A stretch of DNA of 64,000 nt from Canna indica (taxonomy: Eukaryota > Streptophyta > Magnoliopsida > Zingiberales > Cannaceae): assembly GCA_034359265.1 (NCBI GenBank), contig CP136893.1, positions 28,776,001-28,840,000 on the forward strand. Direction: 5' to 3'. The position numbers and the translations under genes were made by a program. Below, in pieces: positions 45,095-57,145 of the stretch (the stretch's first letter is position 1; each line of letters starts with the position of its first letter). A model generated the notes under the pieces. That model saw only the letters and a program-made list of their open reading frames with translations, was not told the origin of the DNA and ran no database searches.

Positions 45095-46629
45095 TCACGA
45101 TGGAGGATGGTCTGGATCATATGGCGGGGTCTGGAGTGCTTGAGTGTACACCGGCGTGGACTGACTCGAGGACGATGGATTAGATGATGCCGAAGAGATG
45201 CCTGCTTCAGGATGACCTGACATGTTGCGTAGCATAGCTTGTATATCCGCCATCATCTGACTCTGGCGCTCCATTATCTCAGTCCGACGCGCGATCGTGT
45301 CCTCTAGAGTCTTTATTCTGCTACTATGATCATAACTGGATATAGAGGTGGACGGCCGCTCACCAGCGACCGGAGGGGTCGGTGCCCCAAGTGGCCCTAG
45401 TACGGCTCGCGCATGACCACTATCTGCGAAGCCATATACGCGGCCATGGTCCCAGCCACCTGCGGCCTCGACCCACGATGCTGCGTCAAAGTCCTCGGGG
45501 GTACCCCCGCGCTGCACCACCGTCTGGCTGTAGGTCTCCTACTCGAGTTTGATTTTTTGTTTAATATTTATCATAAAACTTAAATTATAAATATATAATG
45601 AATAATTTAAACAAATATATAATTACCATAATGTATGCAGCGCGGTTGTCGATGTACTCCCCCGTCCCATGTGCTCGACGGTGAGTCCGCTCAAACACCG
45701 CCATCGGGGAGGGTCGCTGGACACTCCCGTCATCTGACACCGTCGTTTACATTTACAAAACAAATACATTAATTAGTACACATAGTAACAAATAAAATAT
45801 AAAATTAAAAGATATGCTTACCATACGGTTCGCGTGCACTGCAAATGCAACAGAGCCGCCGGTGTGACGCGCTGCTCCCCCCGACATGCGATTTCTAGCC
45901 GCATTTCGAGAAACCTCCTGCCATCGATCCGTCGACCATATCCCCACGAGCTGGTCCCATATATCCGGAGTAATCCAATCGGGGCCGTATCCCCGAGTCT
46001 CCGCGATGTTAGTGGTCCCAGCACGGGCCATCGCTTGGGACCGAGCCTGCCCCAGCTGCCCGTTATACCTTGCCCGGGAAATAGCCTCCTTGGCAGCGTA
46101 AATGAAGGGCCTCTGGTCCTCGGCCAATGTATAGCGAGCCTGCAAAATAATAATATCAGTACCAATATTAATATATCATCATGCATGTAAAAAAAAAAAT
46201 AATACGTGCCTCAAACTCGCGCCATAACATGTCGACGTGCTCGCTAGGCACGTGAGACCACGTAGGCAATGCCCCGTGCATGTATCGTCGAATAGTAGAA
46301 GAAATGCTCCTCGGCACTTCTTCTTGCTCGAACCTGCACAACAAAAATAAATTTTAATATTATATTATGATATAATGAATTTGTAATGATTCATAATTCA
46401 TGATATATTACCGCTCCCCAATCACGCTAATCAATCTACGTGACTCTGTGGCTGGTGGAGGCTGCCACCTGTTCGGCCCGCGTGGCCGCCTGCGTCTGGA
46501 TGTACTAGCCTTGGCAGTATCATCCACATGAGGATCAGCAACAGGAGGATCAGCAGCATGAGTAAGTGCTGGAGTCTCACCGATCGGAGACTCCGAAGCT
46601 CTCCTGCGTCGATAACCATGACCAGACAT
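45095..46629 (-). pseudogene. TnpA-like gene (copy G), one broken splice acceptor
   Basis: Exons 46629-46412, 46333-46210, 46139-45822, 45746-45627 and 45538-45095 would give 407 residues with no internal stop, including the exon 2 arginine codon that is TGA in B and E. The Transposase_24 block (NRMSGGAARHTGGS) and the coiled coil (RIKTLEDTIARRTEIM) are intact. The acceptor of exon 4, TGTAG in other copies, reads TGTAA here (C to T on the plus strand at 45747). The next AG lies 13 nt inside and would shift the frame. Intron 2 uses GC. If the acceptor defect is bypassed this is the most complete TnpA in the window. Confidence 0.87.
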
Positions 46630-46704
46630 ATCTGTCGAACAGACATATAATCACATTATTGTATAAATAGTAGAGATATATTTAATAAAATATATACTTT
46701 ACAA

Positions 46705-49700
46705 TTATTCCTCATCATCTGAATAATAGTCTTCGAATTCTTCTTTTTCTTCTTCCTCTTCTTCCTCTTCTTCATCTTCTTCATCTCCAGCTTCCTCAAT
46801 TTCATGATCGTCATCATCAGCATATTCAACTTCTAATTGAATTGACGTTGTGTCTGCATCCTCGAGTATTGGAATAATATGATCCACAGCAGGAAGATCA
46901 TCTTCTTGATAGAAACCAGGAGGATCATTTTCTCCTACAATCCGATCAATTTTTCCTCTACCTTTTGTCTTACAGACTACACGCCAATCTGCTCTATCTT
47001 TATTTCGAGCCGGATACTTCGCGTAATATACTTGTTCGGCTTGTGATGCCAATATAAAAGGCTCATTTGCTGCCAATTTCGATTTGTAATTAACCTCAAC
47101 AAGTTTGTATTTTGGATGAACTTTCATGCCCCTTTCTGTTGTATCAAACCAATGACATCTAAATAGGATCACTGATTTCAAGCCGAAGTAGTGTAACTCT
47201 ATCACTTCTTCCACCAGTCCATAAAAATCCATATCACATTCAACATAGGTTGTCCCTTTCACGCAGACCCCAACATTCATCGTCTTCTTTGTAAATGAAT
47301 ATTCAACCGTGTGAAATTTATACCTGTTAACAAAATATCTGCTATAGCACGACACAAGTCGCGACGGTCCACTAACAAACTCAAATATTCTTTCATCTAT
47401 TTCAGCTCTGTGATCTTTGCTGTAAGTCTGAATCCAAGTAGGGAAATCACGATTCCGTAATCTCTCGAATTCTTGATCGTTGTGAATAGAGTATTTTTGC
47501 ACCATCTCAATGTCAAATATTTCAATGAATTGTTCAATCTCTGGACAATTGAGTAATACATACAAGTGTGTCAAATGATACTCTGAATGTCGAGATGGAC
47601 GAGAACCAAAAGCACGACCAGAGTGACAAAATATATTTAAACGTCCATCTGAATGTCGAATACCCCCGTCGTCGTTACGTGGAAGACGATCAAATCTTGT
47701 CTGTACTATCGATTCAAAGTAAAATGAGCAGAATGTTGAAATTTCTTGGATGATATACGATTCGGATATTGATCCTTCAACAGCTGCGGTGTTCTTTACT
47801 TTTTTCTTCAGACGATTCATGTATCTTTCAAATAAGTACATCCAACGATATTGGACGGGGCCACCAACTCGTGCCTCGTATGCCAAGTGTATCGGTAGAT
47901 GCTCCATCGAGTCAAAAAATGCAGGAGGGAAAAACTGCTCCAGCTTGCATATGATTTCAACAATATTATTTTCAAGTGTAGACATATCTTCGACTCGAAG
48001 GACATTTGCACAGATGCTTCTAAAAAACATACTTAATTCAGTCAACGGACCCCAAATATTATCAGGTAGAAGATCTCGGAATGCGATCGGAAGTAATCTC
48101 TGCATGAATACATGACAATCATGGCTCTTCATCCCTGATATTTTGCAATCATCGATGTTCACACATCGAGATAAGTTTGAAGCATATCCATCAGGTAATC
48201 TGAGTTCTTTTACCCATTGACAAACATCTTTGATCTGTTGTTTATTTAACACATATAGGGCCTTCGGTTTCAGATATCATCCGTTGACCTCTTGTAACTC
48301 CAACTCTGGTCTTTTACAAAGTATTTTCAGATCATGTCGGGCTTTGAAAATATTATCTTTAGTTTTTCCAGAAATATCCATCACAGTGTTGAAAATATTA
48401 TCAAACATATTTTTTTCAATGTGCATGACATCTAAATTATGTCAAATCAATAATGAACTCAATAGGGCAATCCCCAAAAGATACTTTTTTTCACCCAGTT
48501 GTGTGTTTGGCCAAAACCTGACACTCTTTCATTACGACCAAATACTATATCTGGAAGTGCTGAAACACGTGCTAACTTTTGTTCACCAGACAACATCGGT
48601 GGTGGCCCATCTCTTTCGACTCTGCCCTTAGTAAATTTATTACGATTCCTTCGATACTGGTGATTAACCGGTAGGAATCGACGATGACAATCAAAGAATG
48701 AGATTTTTCGTCCGTTCTGAAGACTGATTGATTTAGAGTGTTCCATACAATACGGGCAAGAGAGTCGGCCGTGAGTGCTCCAACCCGACAACATGCCGTA
48801 CGCGGGGAAATCATTGATTGTCCACAAGACCGCGGCCTTTAAATTGAAGTTTTGCTTCCGATGACAATCATAAGTGACAACTCCCTCAGTCCATAATGTT
48901 TTCAATTCATCTATCAAGGGTCTGAGAAATATGTCAATTTCTTTTCGCGGACCCTTAGGACCCAGAATAATCATCAAAAGATAAATAAATTCATCTTTCA
49001 TGCACATTGACGGTGGCAAATTATAAACTGTCAGCAGCACTGGCCAAACTGAATAAGGAGTTGCAGAATGTCCAAACGGATTAAAACCATCTGTGCACAA
49101 TCCCAATCTGATATTTCTAGTATCCATAGCAAATGAAGGATAACATGTATCCAAATGTTTCCATGCTTCACTGTCGGATGGATGAGTCATTACTGTATCA
49201 TCACGACTTCTTGCATGCCAACTCATGTAGGGGGCTGTCTTTTCCGACATGAATAATCTTTGAAGCCTCGGTGTTAGTGAAAAATACCGAAGCACCTTAA
49301 ACGGGATATTTTTCTGTCGGACCGATTTCTTCTCCTTGTAACGAGGGTGTTGACATACAGGGCATTTATCCAACTGCACATTTTCTTTATAATATAAAAT
49401 GCAGTTATTTTGGCACGCGTGTATTTTTTCGTACCCAAGCCCCAATTTTCTCATTAGTTTTTTAGTCTTATAAAAAGTAGGCTCAAACTTGTTATCAGTA
49501 GGCAGCATTCCATTAATCAATCCAGCAATCCGATCATACGCAACTCCGCTGATATTACAATCGGCCTTGATGTTTAAGAGCTGTGTCATTGCTGAAAACC
49601 TAGTGTATTTAGGACAATTCTCATACAAAGGTTCATCGGCAGCTTTCAACATCTCGTAAAATTCTGTAGATTCTTTATTCGGTAATTCAATCTCTACCGC

Positions 49701-50171
49701 AGCCCCTACTTCTGTGATATCAACCGCTGTAGTATCTGGTGGGACTGATGTCTGAAGATCTGGCCGATCAACATTATCATTCAAGTGGAATTGACCCCCA
49801 AGACTATCAAGTATCATAGTTCTATAGGGATTACATTGACTGGATGAAGAAGCACCAGCAGAGGAAGATTCACCATATGTCTGAACGACAGGATTGCTCG
49901 ACGTCCCGACTTCGCGTGACTCCCCGTGACAAGTCCATAGAAAATATCTTGGTGCAAATCCTTTGGTATATAGATGCAGAGTGACAGTCTCCCGATCCAA
50001 ATATCGTCCATTTGAACAAATGCGGCACAGACATCGGATTTGATCACCCATGCTAACGAAATTCCGATTCGAATAGGCGAAATTTAGGAAGTACGTTACG
50101 CCTAATCGAAACTCATTCGTTAAAGCTCCACGATCAAGACGTCGGTACATCCAACTTCGATCAGCCGACAT
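46705..50171 (-). pseudogene. CACTA transposase tnp2 (copy G), near complete
   Basis: The ATG at 50171 opens 570 residues that include Transpos_assoc, the Ser-rich linker, and most of Transposase_21 (CTDGFNPFGHSATPYSVW, LSCPYCMEH, ERDGPPPML). A 1-nt deletion near 48460 shifts the frame after WGLPY. TGA codons follow at 48442-48444 and 48277-48279 (both at arginine CGA positions in relatives). From 48252 a second frame of 515 codons covers LNKQQIKDVCQW, DUF4218, DUF4216 and the acidic tail. Three lesions therefore separate this copy from a full transposase. Confidence 0.93.
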
Positions 50172-50245
50172 GATTCTGTCAATCAATGACAATTTCTTTG
50201 GTTAATGTCTTTAGGTGAGATTGTCCTATTCCATTCCGGATTTAT

Positions 50246-50435
50246 GTTATTCGTACTGCACTTACGTTTTTATTTTAACTGTTAACTAATTATTCTAAAT
50301 TTCGACAGCATCTCCCTACAGTTCTCTGAATACGCATATCATCTGGGCGCGTATCGGAGAACAAGAGAGATGTTGCCGAATTTTAGAATAATTAGTTAAC
50401 AGTTAAAATAAAAACGTAAGTGCAGTACAAATAAC
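50246..50435 (-). repeat. Long hairpin upstream of tnp2 (copy G)
   Basis: Arms pair almost fully; nearly identical to copies A and C. Confidence 0.9.
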
Positions 50436-50636
50436 TATATTCCCAAATTGTCCAATCAGGGACAATTCAAGAATTGTACGTCGTATAAAAGATCATCTAC
50501 TTCTTTTACACGAACATACAATTCCCGAACGGATCTAAGGTTTTGCTAAATCATATCCGATTCGTCGATGCGTACGTGAAACATATCAACTCGTCGGATG
50601 AATGATTATTTTCTAAATATTTCGAGACAGTTCGAG

Positions 50637-50932
50637 TCCATATTGGACGATTTTGGCGCGCGTCCGAAGTGGACGATTCCGGCGTGCGTCCGAAGTGGAC
50701 GATTTCGGCGCGAGTCCGAATTGGATGATTCCGGCGCGCGTCCGAAGTGGACGATTCCGGCACGAGTCCGAATTGGACGATTCCGACGCACGTCCAAAGT
50801 GGACGATTCCGGCGCGAGTCCGAATTGGACGATTCCGGTGCGCGTCCGAAGTGGACGATTCCGGCACGAGTCCGAATTGGACGATTCCGGCGCGCGTCCG
50901 AAGTGGACGATTCCGGCGCGCGTCCGAAATTA
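50637..50932 (-). repeat. 26-bp CpG-rich minisatellite (copy G)
   Basis: About eleven units of GACGATTCCGGCGCG with alternating GTCCGAAGTGG and GTCCGAATTGG halves, the longest array in the window. The unit length is not a multiple of three, yet frames of up to 111 codons cross it simply because stops are rare in it. Confidence 0.85.
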
Positions 50933-51376
50933 ATCTAAACCCTAATAATTAATCTAACAAATCAAATAATTAATCTAAACAATTAATTAACAATTATAAA
51001 ATAATTAATTAACAATTATCAAACAAAATAAAAAATATATATAATTATAAATTCCGGCGCCGGAGTCCACCCTCCGGCGCCGGCGTACAGTGGCCAGACA
51101 CACTGTCCGGCCACTGTAGAAGGTCCGGCGGCGGCCATCGGCCACCCGCCGCCGGCCGAAACCCTAGAAATAGGGTTTCGGTCGGATTGATTCCCGCCGG
51201 CCGCAGGGAAGAGACGGTCGGCCGATCAACATACCTGAACAAGTCGGCAGCAGCGGGAGGAAGAAGGGTCGGGCGCGAGAGTGTGCCCTATGTAAACTTA
51301 TCAGCCACGGCAGCGAGAGGCGGGAGGAGGAGGCAGCGGCAGCAGCGGGAGGAAGAAGGGGCGGGCGCGATCTATG

Positions 51377-51389
51377 ACCTATATAAACT
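51377..51389 (-). promoter_or_regulatory. TATA box of CACTA copy G
   Basis: Plus-strand ACCTATATAAACT at the inner border of the 5' subterminal array. A second degenerate copy (CCCTATGTAAACT, 51286-51298) comes with a duplicated leader. Confidence 0.6.
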
Positions 51390-51675
51390 TATCAGCAACG
51401 GCTCACTCGCCCGTTAGAAAGCCGTTGCTAATAAGTTATCATCAGCAACGGCTCACTTGTCCGTTAGCAAGCCGTTGCTGATAATTAAAATATCAGCAAC
51501 GGCTCGCCTTTCCGTCAGAAAGCCGTTGCTGATAATTAAAATAATCCGCAACGGCTCGGTTTTTCGTTAGAACGCCGTTGCAGATAAAAATATCTGCAAC
51601 GGCTTGGGCGGCCGTAAGAATGTCGTTGAAAATAGCAACGGCTCGAGCGGCCGTTGCTGATAGCCGTTGTTGAAG
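51385..51675. repeat. 5' subterminal repeat array (copy G)
   Basis: Alternating CAGCAACGGC / GCCGTTGCTG motifs, as in copies A and C. Confidence 0.85.
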
Positions 51676-51696
51676 ACCTAATTTCTAGTAGTGGTG

Positions 51697-51850
51697 GGTT
51701 TGTACAGTTGGTGCTAACATGTTGAGCATTATCTAGAGATTTAGGGTTTGAATCCTAGTATGATTACATATTGTGATCTTTTATCTTTATTAAAAAATAT
51801 AAAAAAATAATTTTATTTATTTATTTTTGCTAAATTTAATCTCAAGAGAA
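51697..51850 (+). repeat. Possible tRNA-derived SINE remnant
   Basis: An A-box-like TACAGTTGGTGCTAACATG is followed by a B-box-like GGTTTGAATCC at 51745-51755 and an A/T-rich tail. Beyond it to about 52350 the sequence is AT-rich and empty. Confidence 0.35.
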
Positions 51851-52448
51851 TCTCAAGGAAAGAACGAAGACCAACTTATTTGTTGTCTTCAAAAAAATTC
51901 GCAAATTTAGTGCAAAGCTGATATGAATGGAGATGTGGTGTCTCAAGTTATCATTTTCTTAAAGAAAACTCAAATATTAAATACTAGTATGTAAATTTTT
52001 CTTGCCCTTATTTATTTATTCTTTCATTATTTCTTAGCTTTCAATATGAAATTTTAGGATTTAATTTATTATTTATATAGTTAATATCGATTAGTTCTAG
52101 TATTTTATTAAATTTAATTTAGCCTTTAAAGTTTAAATTTTTTTAATTTAGTCATCCTAAATTTTAAATTTGATTTTAATTTAGTTTTTAGACCGTTAAT
52201 TTGTGAACAGAATACACACTTGAGTTTCATGTTTTATTAGAAAAATAACTTTGTATGACATATGTACATGATTTGCAATTAAAAATAAGGAAAGAATATC
52301 AAGCTCATCATCTCGTGGTGATTAGTGAAATCTTAAATATGACAAAGAATAAAGGGACAAGGGAACTGGTAAAAAAATGCACCTAATATTTTCTCACGGA
52401 CATTAAAATACCTCCTAAGATTTTTTTGAGATAAAAAATACCTCTTAC

Positions 52449-53391
52449 TGTTAGGAAATTTAGCGTAATTTTCTGCAGGATCTACAAAACCCGAACCCAG
52501 CGAGAAAAATAGAAAACCAAATCCGATAATAATAATGTAGAAAAACAAAAGACGAGGGGGTTAACGTGGTTCAGACTCGGCAGTGTGATGATCCTACGTC
52601 CACAGGAAGAATAGGAGACTGCTTTATTAAATTCAGAAAAGAACTTTTATAATAAGAGTGCAATAATCTAAATTTCCTTCAGAATACAGCAAACTGTCTT
52701 AAATTAATTGAACCTAAAATTGGTACAGAGTAGAGACAGTTTCTGCAAGATCTGCCTTGAAACTGAACTCCTGCTGCTGTATGTCAGAAATTGAGAAGGG
52801 CACTCCTTAGGAAAAGGGTCGTAGCGGCACTCTTAATTTTTTGGATCTATGAAACTCTCATATAGGGGGATTTTCTCTTGGTGTGAGATTATCTTAGAAC
52901 TACATATTAGACCCCTATTTATAATAGAGGGGGAGAGCTGATTTATGGTTGCTTTAGTGGAGAAAAAATCTCTAAGAAATTTGATACTCCGTCTGATTTA
53001 ATCGAATGACTGAAATGCTTCTTTTGACCAAAGAAACTTGCAAAATACTTGGTGGCTTCACGTGATGTCTCCACCTTTTTCTCCATTTGACTAGTCAAAA
53101 GCAATATTTGATTTCCACATCATCAATTTGAAAACTTATGAAGTTATCATCAATTTGAAAACTTTTACGTGTGCTGCTGCAACATTGGCATGGATATCTT
53201 GAGAAGATGATGGGCTGGGCACCCAAGGCAATGATTATAAAATCATGATTTATTTTGATCGAGTCCGGTTCAACATGGTTCAATCAAATTGGCAAATTGG
53301 TTCAAGCATATCTTGATCAAATCAACTCCGATTTGGATCCGGACGAACTCGTTGGATTCGGTTCGGACCCAATTTGAGTCAATCTCTAACA
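52449..53391 (-). repeat. 3' LTR (Copia)
   Basis: 943 bp, TGTTAGGAAATTTAGCG to ATCTCTAACA on the plus strand. The adjacent purine-rich AAATGAGGAAT (minus strand) can be the polypurine tract. Confidence 0.9.
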
Positions 53392-53448
53392 ATTCCTCAT
53401 TTGATGAAAATTAGGGGCGATGCAATCCTCAAAAGTCGTCCTCCTATC

Positions 53449-53925
53449 TAGGGGTGTAAGCGAGCCAAGCCTTTCGCGAGCTACTCGAGATCGATTCGGT
53501 AAAAAATCGAACTCGACTCGAACTTATCGAGCTCGAGCCGAGCCGAGCCGAGCCAAACATGCGAGCGAGCTGAGTTCGAGCTAACCTATACTCGGCTCGA
53601 GCGGCTCGCGAGCCTAATCGAGCCTTCCATATATATATATATATATATATAATATCGGGTTTGATTTTTAAATTTTATGAACCCGTTACCCTCTAAAAAG
53701 AACCCAAGCTTAGTCGAGCTCGAGCTCGCGAACGAGCTCGGTTTGTGCGGCTCGACTCGTGCCGCTTGATTTTTTCCCGAGCTAAGCCGAGCCGAGCTCG
53801 GGTGGCTTGAATGTAGCTCGAGCCGAGCTTGAGCCGATAGACCAAAGCTCGATCGAGCTCGAGCTCGTTATTTTCCAAATGAGCCAAGCTCGAGCCAAGC
53901 CAAGCTCGGCTCGATTACACCCCTA
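53449..53925. mobile_element. hAT-like MITE inside the Copia element, 477 bp
   Basis: Inverted ends TAGGGGTGTAAGCGAGCC and (complement) TAGGGGTGTAATCGAGCC, flanked by octamers CTCCTATC and CTCCTCTC (seven of eight identical). The interior is full of CGAGCTCGAGC repeats and holds a (TA)n run at 53629-53652. Confidence 0.75.
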
Positions 53926-54124
53926 CTCCTCTCCCACAAGGCCCGTACAGGGCCTATGTCGAATCAGTGTTCAAGTGGGTCGAGTCAGCTTCCTGCTTGG
54001 CCTTAGGAACCCACATAGTCCTCCGAGTCTCTTCCTTCATTGTGTATCTCTAAGAAGGAATTTCCCTGAAAGCAAAATTTATACCTGACTCGGTGTCTGA
54101 TTTTGCTGTGTTTTGCCTCGGAAT

Positions 54125-54430
54125 TTAAACTGCTTCACGAAAGATGGATCCGTCAACCTTGTACAAATTGTTCGACGTCCTTAGAGCCTTCAATACCGTC
54201 GTGGCTCCATCCTGTACCTCAAAGACTCCTCCTGCAGAGGATGTCATATAATCCCTAGTGTCAAGAACTCCAAGAGACACTAGATTCCTTCTTAGCTTCG
54301 GGACATGGCGAATATTTGCTAGGATCTTTGTTGAGCCGTCATGCAATTTTAATTTCACTGTTCCGAATCTAACATCTTTGCAAGGTACATTGTTGTCGAC
54401 ACGAACTACACATCAATGCTACTGGTGGTT
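54125..54430 (-). pseudogene. Copia protease / pre-integrase fragment
   Basis: A minus-strand frame with LKLHDGSTKILANIRHVP and KLRRNLVSLGVLDTRDY matches the region between protease and integrase of plant Copia polyproteins (the usual HVP.L..NLISLG.LD motif). The upstream protease active site is not seen, and the frame is cut downstream by the deletion of the rest of pol. Confidence 0.8.
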
Positions 54431-54639
54431 GACCTGTTAGCCTGCTTACTTGGATTGCATATTACATGCTCAAACATATCATAAGAAGAGGAAGAGGAAT
54501 TTTGACTTGAGGTGTGTTATCGCCGACGAGATCGCTATCGCCCACGACGTGTCCAGTTCTTGTGCCATCTGTTACGACCAGTACCTCAACTTTCTCAAAA
54601 TCTGTGTAAATGGCCTCCACATATGCGTCTTGACCCTTA

Positions 54640-55354
54640 TTTTACTGCTGCAATTTTCTCTTAAGACTGCGATATTCTGACTTGATGTGACCTCGTTTCT
54701 TACGGTAAAAACAAGTGACATTTGATTTGTTACCTCTTCCTGCTTCATTAGAGTAGAGAGCTTCTCCTTTCCCTCCACTAGAGGAATTTGCTGTAAGATG
54801 TGTGTCCATAAGCTCCTTAGACATAAGAACAATGATCACCTATTCTGGAGTAATAGTAGTCTTTCCAAAAAGCATAATTTCACGAAAATTTTTAAAAGAA
54901 GTAGAAAGTGAACATAAAAGGAATAAAACCTAATCTTTCTTTTCAATTTTGACACCCATATTCTCCAGGTCCATGATGATTGTCTGAAAAGTATTGATAT
55001 GCTTTTTGACCGATGTGCCTTCTGCCATACTTAGGAAATAGAGCTTCTGCTTCAAAGCCATTTTACCGATGAGAGTTTTATCCTGATACAAGGATGCGAG
55101 CTTTTCCCAAATACCTTTAGCTATCTTTTGGGATGCAATTTCTCGAAGTGCTTCTTTTGACAGGCTTAGGTATAAAACTGCAATTGCCTTTTGCTCCTTA
55201 TATTCTTTCTCCTCCTCGGTCCCCTGCATCTTATCCTTACCAAGAATAGCATCATGTATTTCTCTATAGTTAAGATTGCTTTCATCTTTATTGACCAAAG
55301 TGCATAGTTGACATTGCGATCTAAATTTTCAATATCAAATTTGGTGCTCGCCAT
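54640..55354 (-). pseudogene. Copia gag (retrotran_gag / UBN2), frameshifted
   Basis: The ATG at 55354 starts MASTKFDIENLDRNVNYALW, a typical plant Copia Gag opening. After a frameshift near 55300 the frame continues for 122 codons (AVLYLSLSKEALREIAS, IWEKLASLYQDKTLIGK, LYFLSMAEG). It stops after KKD and resumes with KELMDTHLTANSS. The zinc knuckle reads CFYRKKRGHIKSEYRSL, so two of its CCHC cysteines are lost. No function remains. Confidence 0.88.
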
Positions 55355-55382
55355 TTTTGGGGAAGTAGGCTCTGATACCAAC

Positions 55383-56355
55383 TGTTAGGAAATTTGGGGT
55401 AATTTCCTGCAGGATCTACAAAACCTGAACCCGGTGAAAAAAATAGAAAACCAAATCCAATAATAATATTGCAGAAAAATAAAAGACAAGGGGATTAACG
55501 TGGTTCGGACTCGGCGGGGTACCGATCTTACGGCCACGGGGAGAAGAGGAGACAGCTTTATTATGTCCAGAAAAAAAATTTTACAATAAGAGTGCAATAA
55601 TCTAAATTCCCTTTAGAATATAGCAAACTGTCTTAAATTAATTGAACCTGAAATTGGTACGGAGTAAAGGCACTGTTTCTGCAAGATCTGCCTTGAAACT
55701 GAACTCCTGCTGCTGTATATCAAAAACTGAGAAGGGGCACTCCTTAGGAAAAGGGTCGTAGCGGCACTCTTAATTTCTTAGATCTGTGAAACTCTCATAT
55801 GAGGGGATTTTCTCTTGGTGTGGGATTATCTTAGAACTACATATTAGGGCCCTATTTATAATAGAGGGGGAGAGCTGATTCATGGCTGCTTTAGTGGAGA
55901 AAAAATCTCCAAGGAATTTGATACTTCGTCTGATTTAATCAAATGATTGAAATGCTTCTTTTGACCAAAGAAACTTGCAAAATGCTTGGTGGCTTCACGT
56001 GATGCCTCCACCTTTTTCTCCTTTTGACTAGTCAAAAGAAATATTTGATTTCCACATCATCAATTTGAAAACTTATAAAGTTATCATCAATTTGAAAACT
56101 TATGAAGTTATCATCAATTTGAAAACTTTTACGTGTGCTGTTGCAATATTGGCATGAGTATCTTGAGAAGATGGTGGGCTGGGCTCCCAGGCCCATGATT
56201 ATAAAATCATGGTTTATTTTGGTCGAGTCCGATTCAACATGGTTCAATCAAATTGGCAAATCGGTTCAAGCATATCTTGATCAAATCAACTCCAATTTGG
56301 ATCCGGTCGGACTCGTTGGATTCGGTTCGGACCCAATTTGAGTTAATCTCTAACA
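55383..56355 (-). repeat. 5' LTR (Copia)
   Basis: 973 bp; matches the other LTR almost throughout apart from scattered substitutions and one extra ~30-bp unit near 56070-56105. Confidence 0.9.
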
Positions 56356-56576
56356 CTTACGTTATGGAATTGTGTACAAAAATATCCTCATATGTAAACG
56401 ACGTTAATTGAGAGATAATGAAATTGACATGGTTGATGACTAACACTGATGACGTGGACATGTGGCGCGCATGTAGATCAAGATATTTTCTATCGAGTAC
56501 TAAAATGCCCCTGATTTTTTTCTCATGGGTACTAAAATACCCTTAACATTTATTTTGAAGATAAAATACCCTTGAG

Positions 56577-56991
56577 ATTATTGAAAATGGTACAAAAATG
56601 ACACCAGACTAACTTTTGTTAGGTGAGACTTAGCGGAGATGTCGTAGTTGCTGACAAAAATATTGACTTTACACGTGGCGTATATGCAGAGAGCAACTTG
56701 CCATGTAAGCGACACATAAGAAATCGAAAACTGAAAATTTAAAAAATAAAAACCGAAACTGAAACCATCAAATTGGTTAATCGAAAAATTTGGTTCGGTT
56801 TCAAACCGATTTTTCAATTAACCGAATTTTTGATTTTTTTGCTCACCCCTACGATTGCATGGCAAGTTGCTCTCTCCATGTGCACCACGTGTAAAGTCAA
56901 CATCTCTATCAGTATCCACGACATCTCCGTTAAGTATCACCTAACAAAAGTTAGCCTAGTGTCATTTTTGTACCATTTTCAATAATCTTAG
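56577..56991. mobile_element. Nested fold-back MITE, ~415 bp
   Basis: The left arm (TTGAAAATGGTACAAAAATG...CTAACTTTTGTTAGGTGA) is the inverse of the right arm (CACCTAACAAAAGTTAGCC...CATTTTTGTACCATTTTCAA). Frames on both strands therefore encode the same HLTKVSLVSFLYHFQ peptide, a sign of the inverted repeat rather than of coding. The centre has CGGTTTCAAACCG. Confidence 0.75.
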
Positions 56992-57145
56992 GGGTATTTT
57001 AGCTCCAAAATAAACGTTAGGATTATTTTAGTACATGTGAGAAAATATTAGGGGTATTTTTAACCCATGAGAAAATGTCATGGGCATTTTAGTACCCGTG
57101 AGAGAACGTTAGGGGCATTTTAGTACCCGTGAGAAAACGTCTTGA
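56990..57145. repeat. ~37-bp tandem repeat
   Basis: About four units of TTAGGGGCATTTTAGTACCC followed by GTGAGAAAACG, within the fold-back element. Confidence 0.7.

Larger units (their letters stand above)
44479..51693 (-). mobile_element. CACTA element G, best-preserved full-length copy
   Basis: Ends CACTACTAGAAAAATGG (44479) and AATTTCTAGTAGTG (51693), flanked by GTG on both sides (44476-44478, 51694-51696). Its 7215 bp carry, from the right, 5' subterminal repeats, TATA box, leader (partly duplicated near 51255-51375), the longest minisatellite, hairpin, tnp2, TnpA-like gene and 3' subterminal repeats. It has only a handful of disabling changes. Confidence 0.96.
52449..56355 (-). mobile_element. 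Ty1-Copia retrotransposon, degenerate, minus orientation
   Basis: LTRs at 52449-53391 and 55383-56355 begin TGTTAG and end CTAACA and are highly similar. The 5-bp duplication CTTAC flanks the whole (52444-52448, 56356-56360). Reading on the minus strand, TTGGTATCAGAGCC directly after the right LTR is an initiator-Met-tRNA primer-binding site, so the right LTR is the 5' LTR. Only gag and a protease/pre-integrase piece remain; integrase, reverse transcriptase and RNase H are missing. The right LTR has an extra ~30-bp ATCATCAATTTGAAAACTT unit. Confidence 0.93.

Noticed and set aside
50598..50952. Several long overlapping frames with repeated VRSGRFRR-like peptides on both strands
   Set aside because: They run across the 26-bp minisatellite, which is poor in stop codons; the same peptides appear in several frames and in other copies, so this is not evidence of coding.
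53453..53920. Dense GAGCTCGAGC repeats as a possible satellite or regulatory array
   Set aside because: Explained by a bounded hAT-like MITE with inverted ends and an 8-bp-like duplication.
56578..56985. Two frames on opposite strands sharing HLTKVSLVSFLYHFQ
   Set aside because: The shared peptide comes from the inverted arms of a MITE, not from a gene pair.
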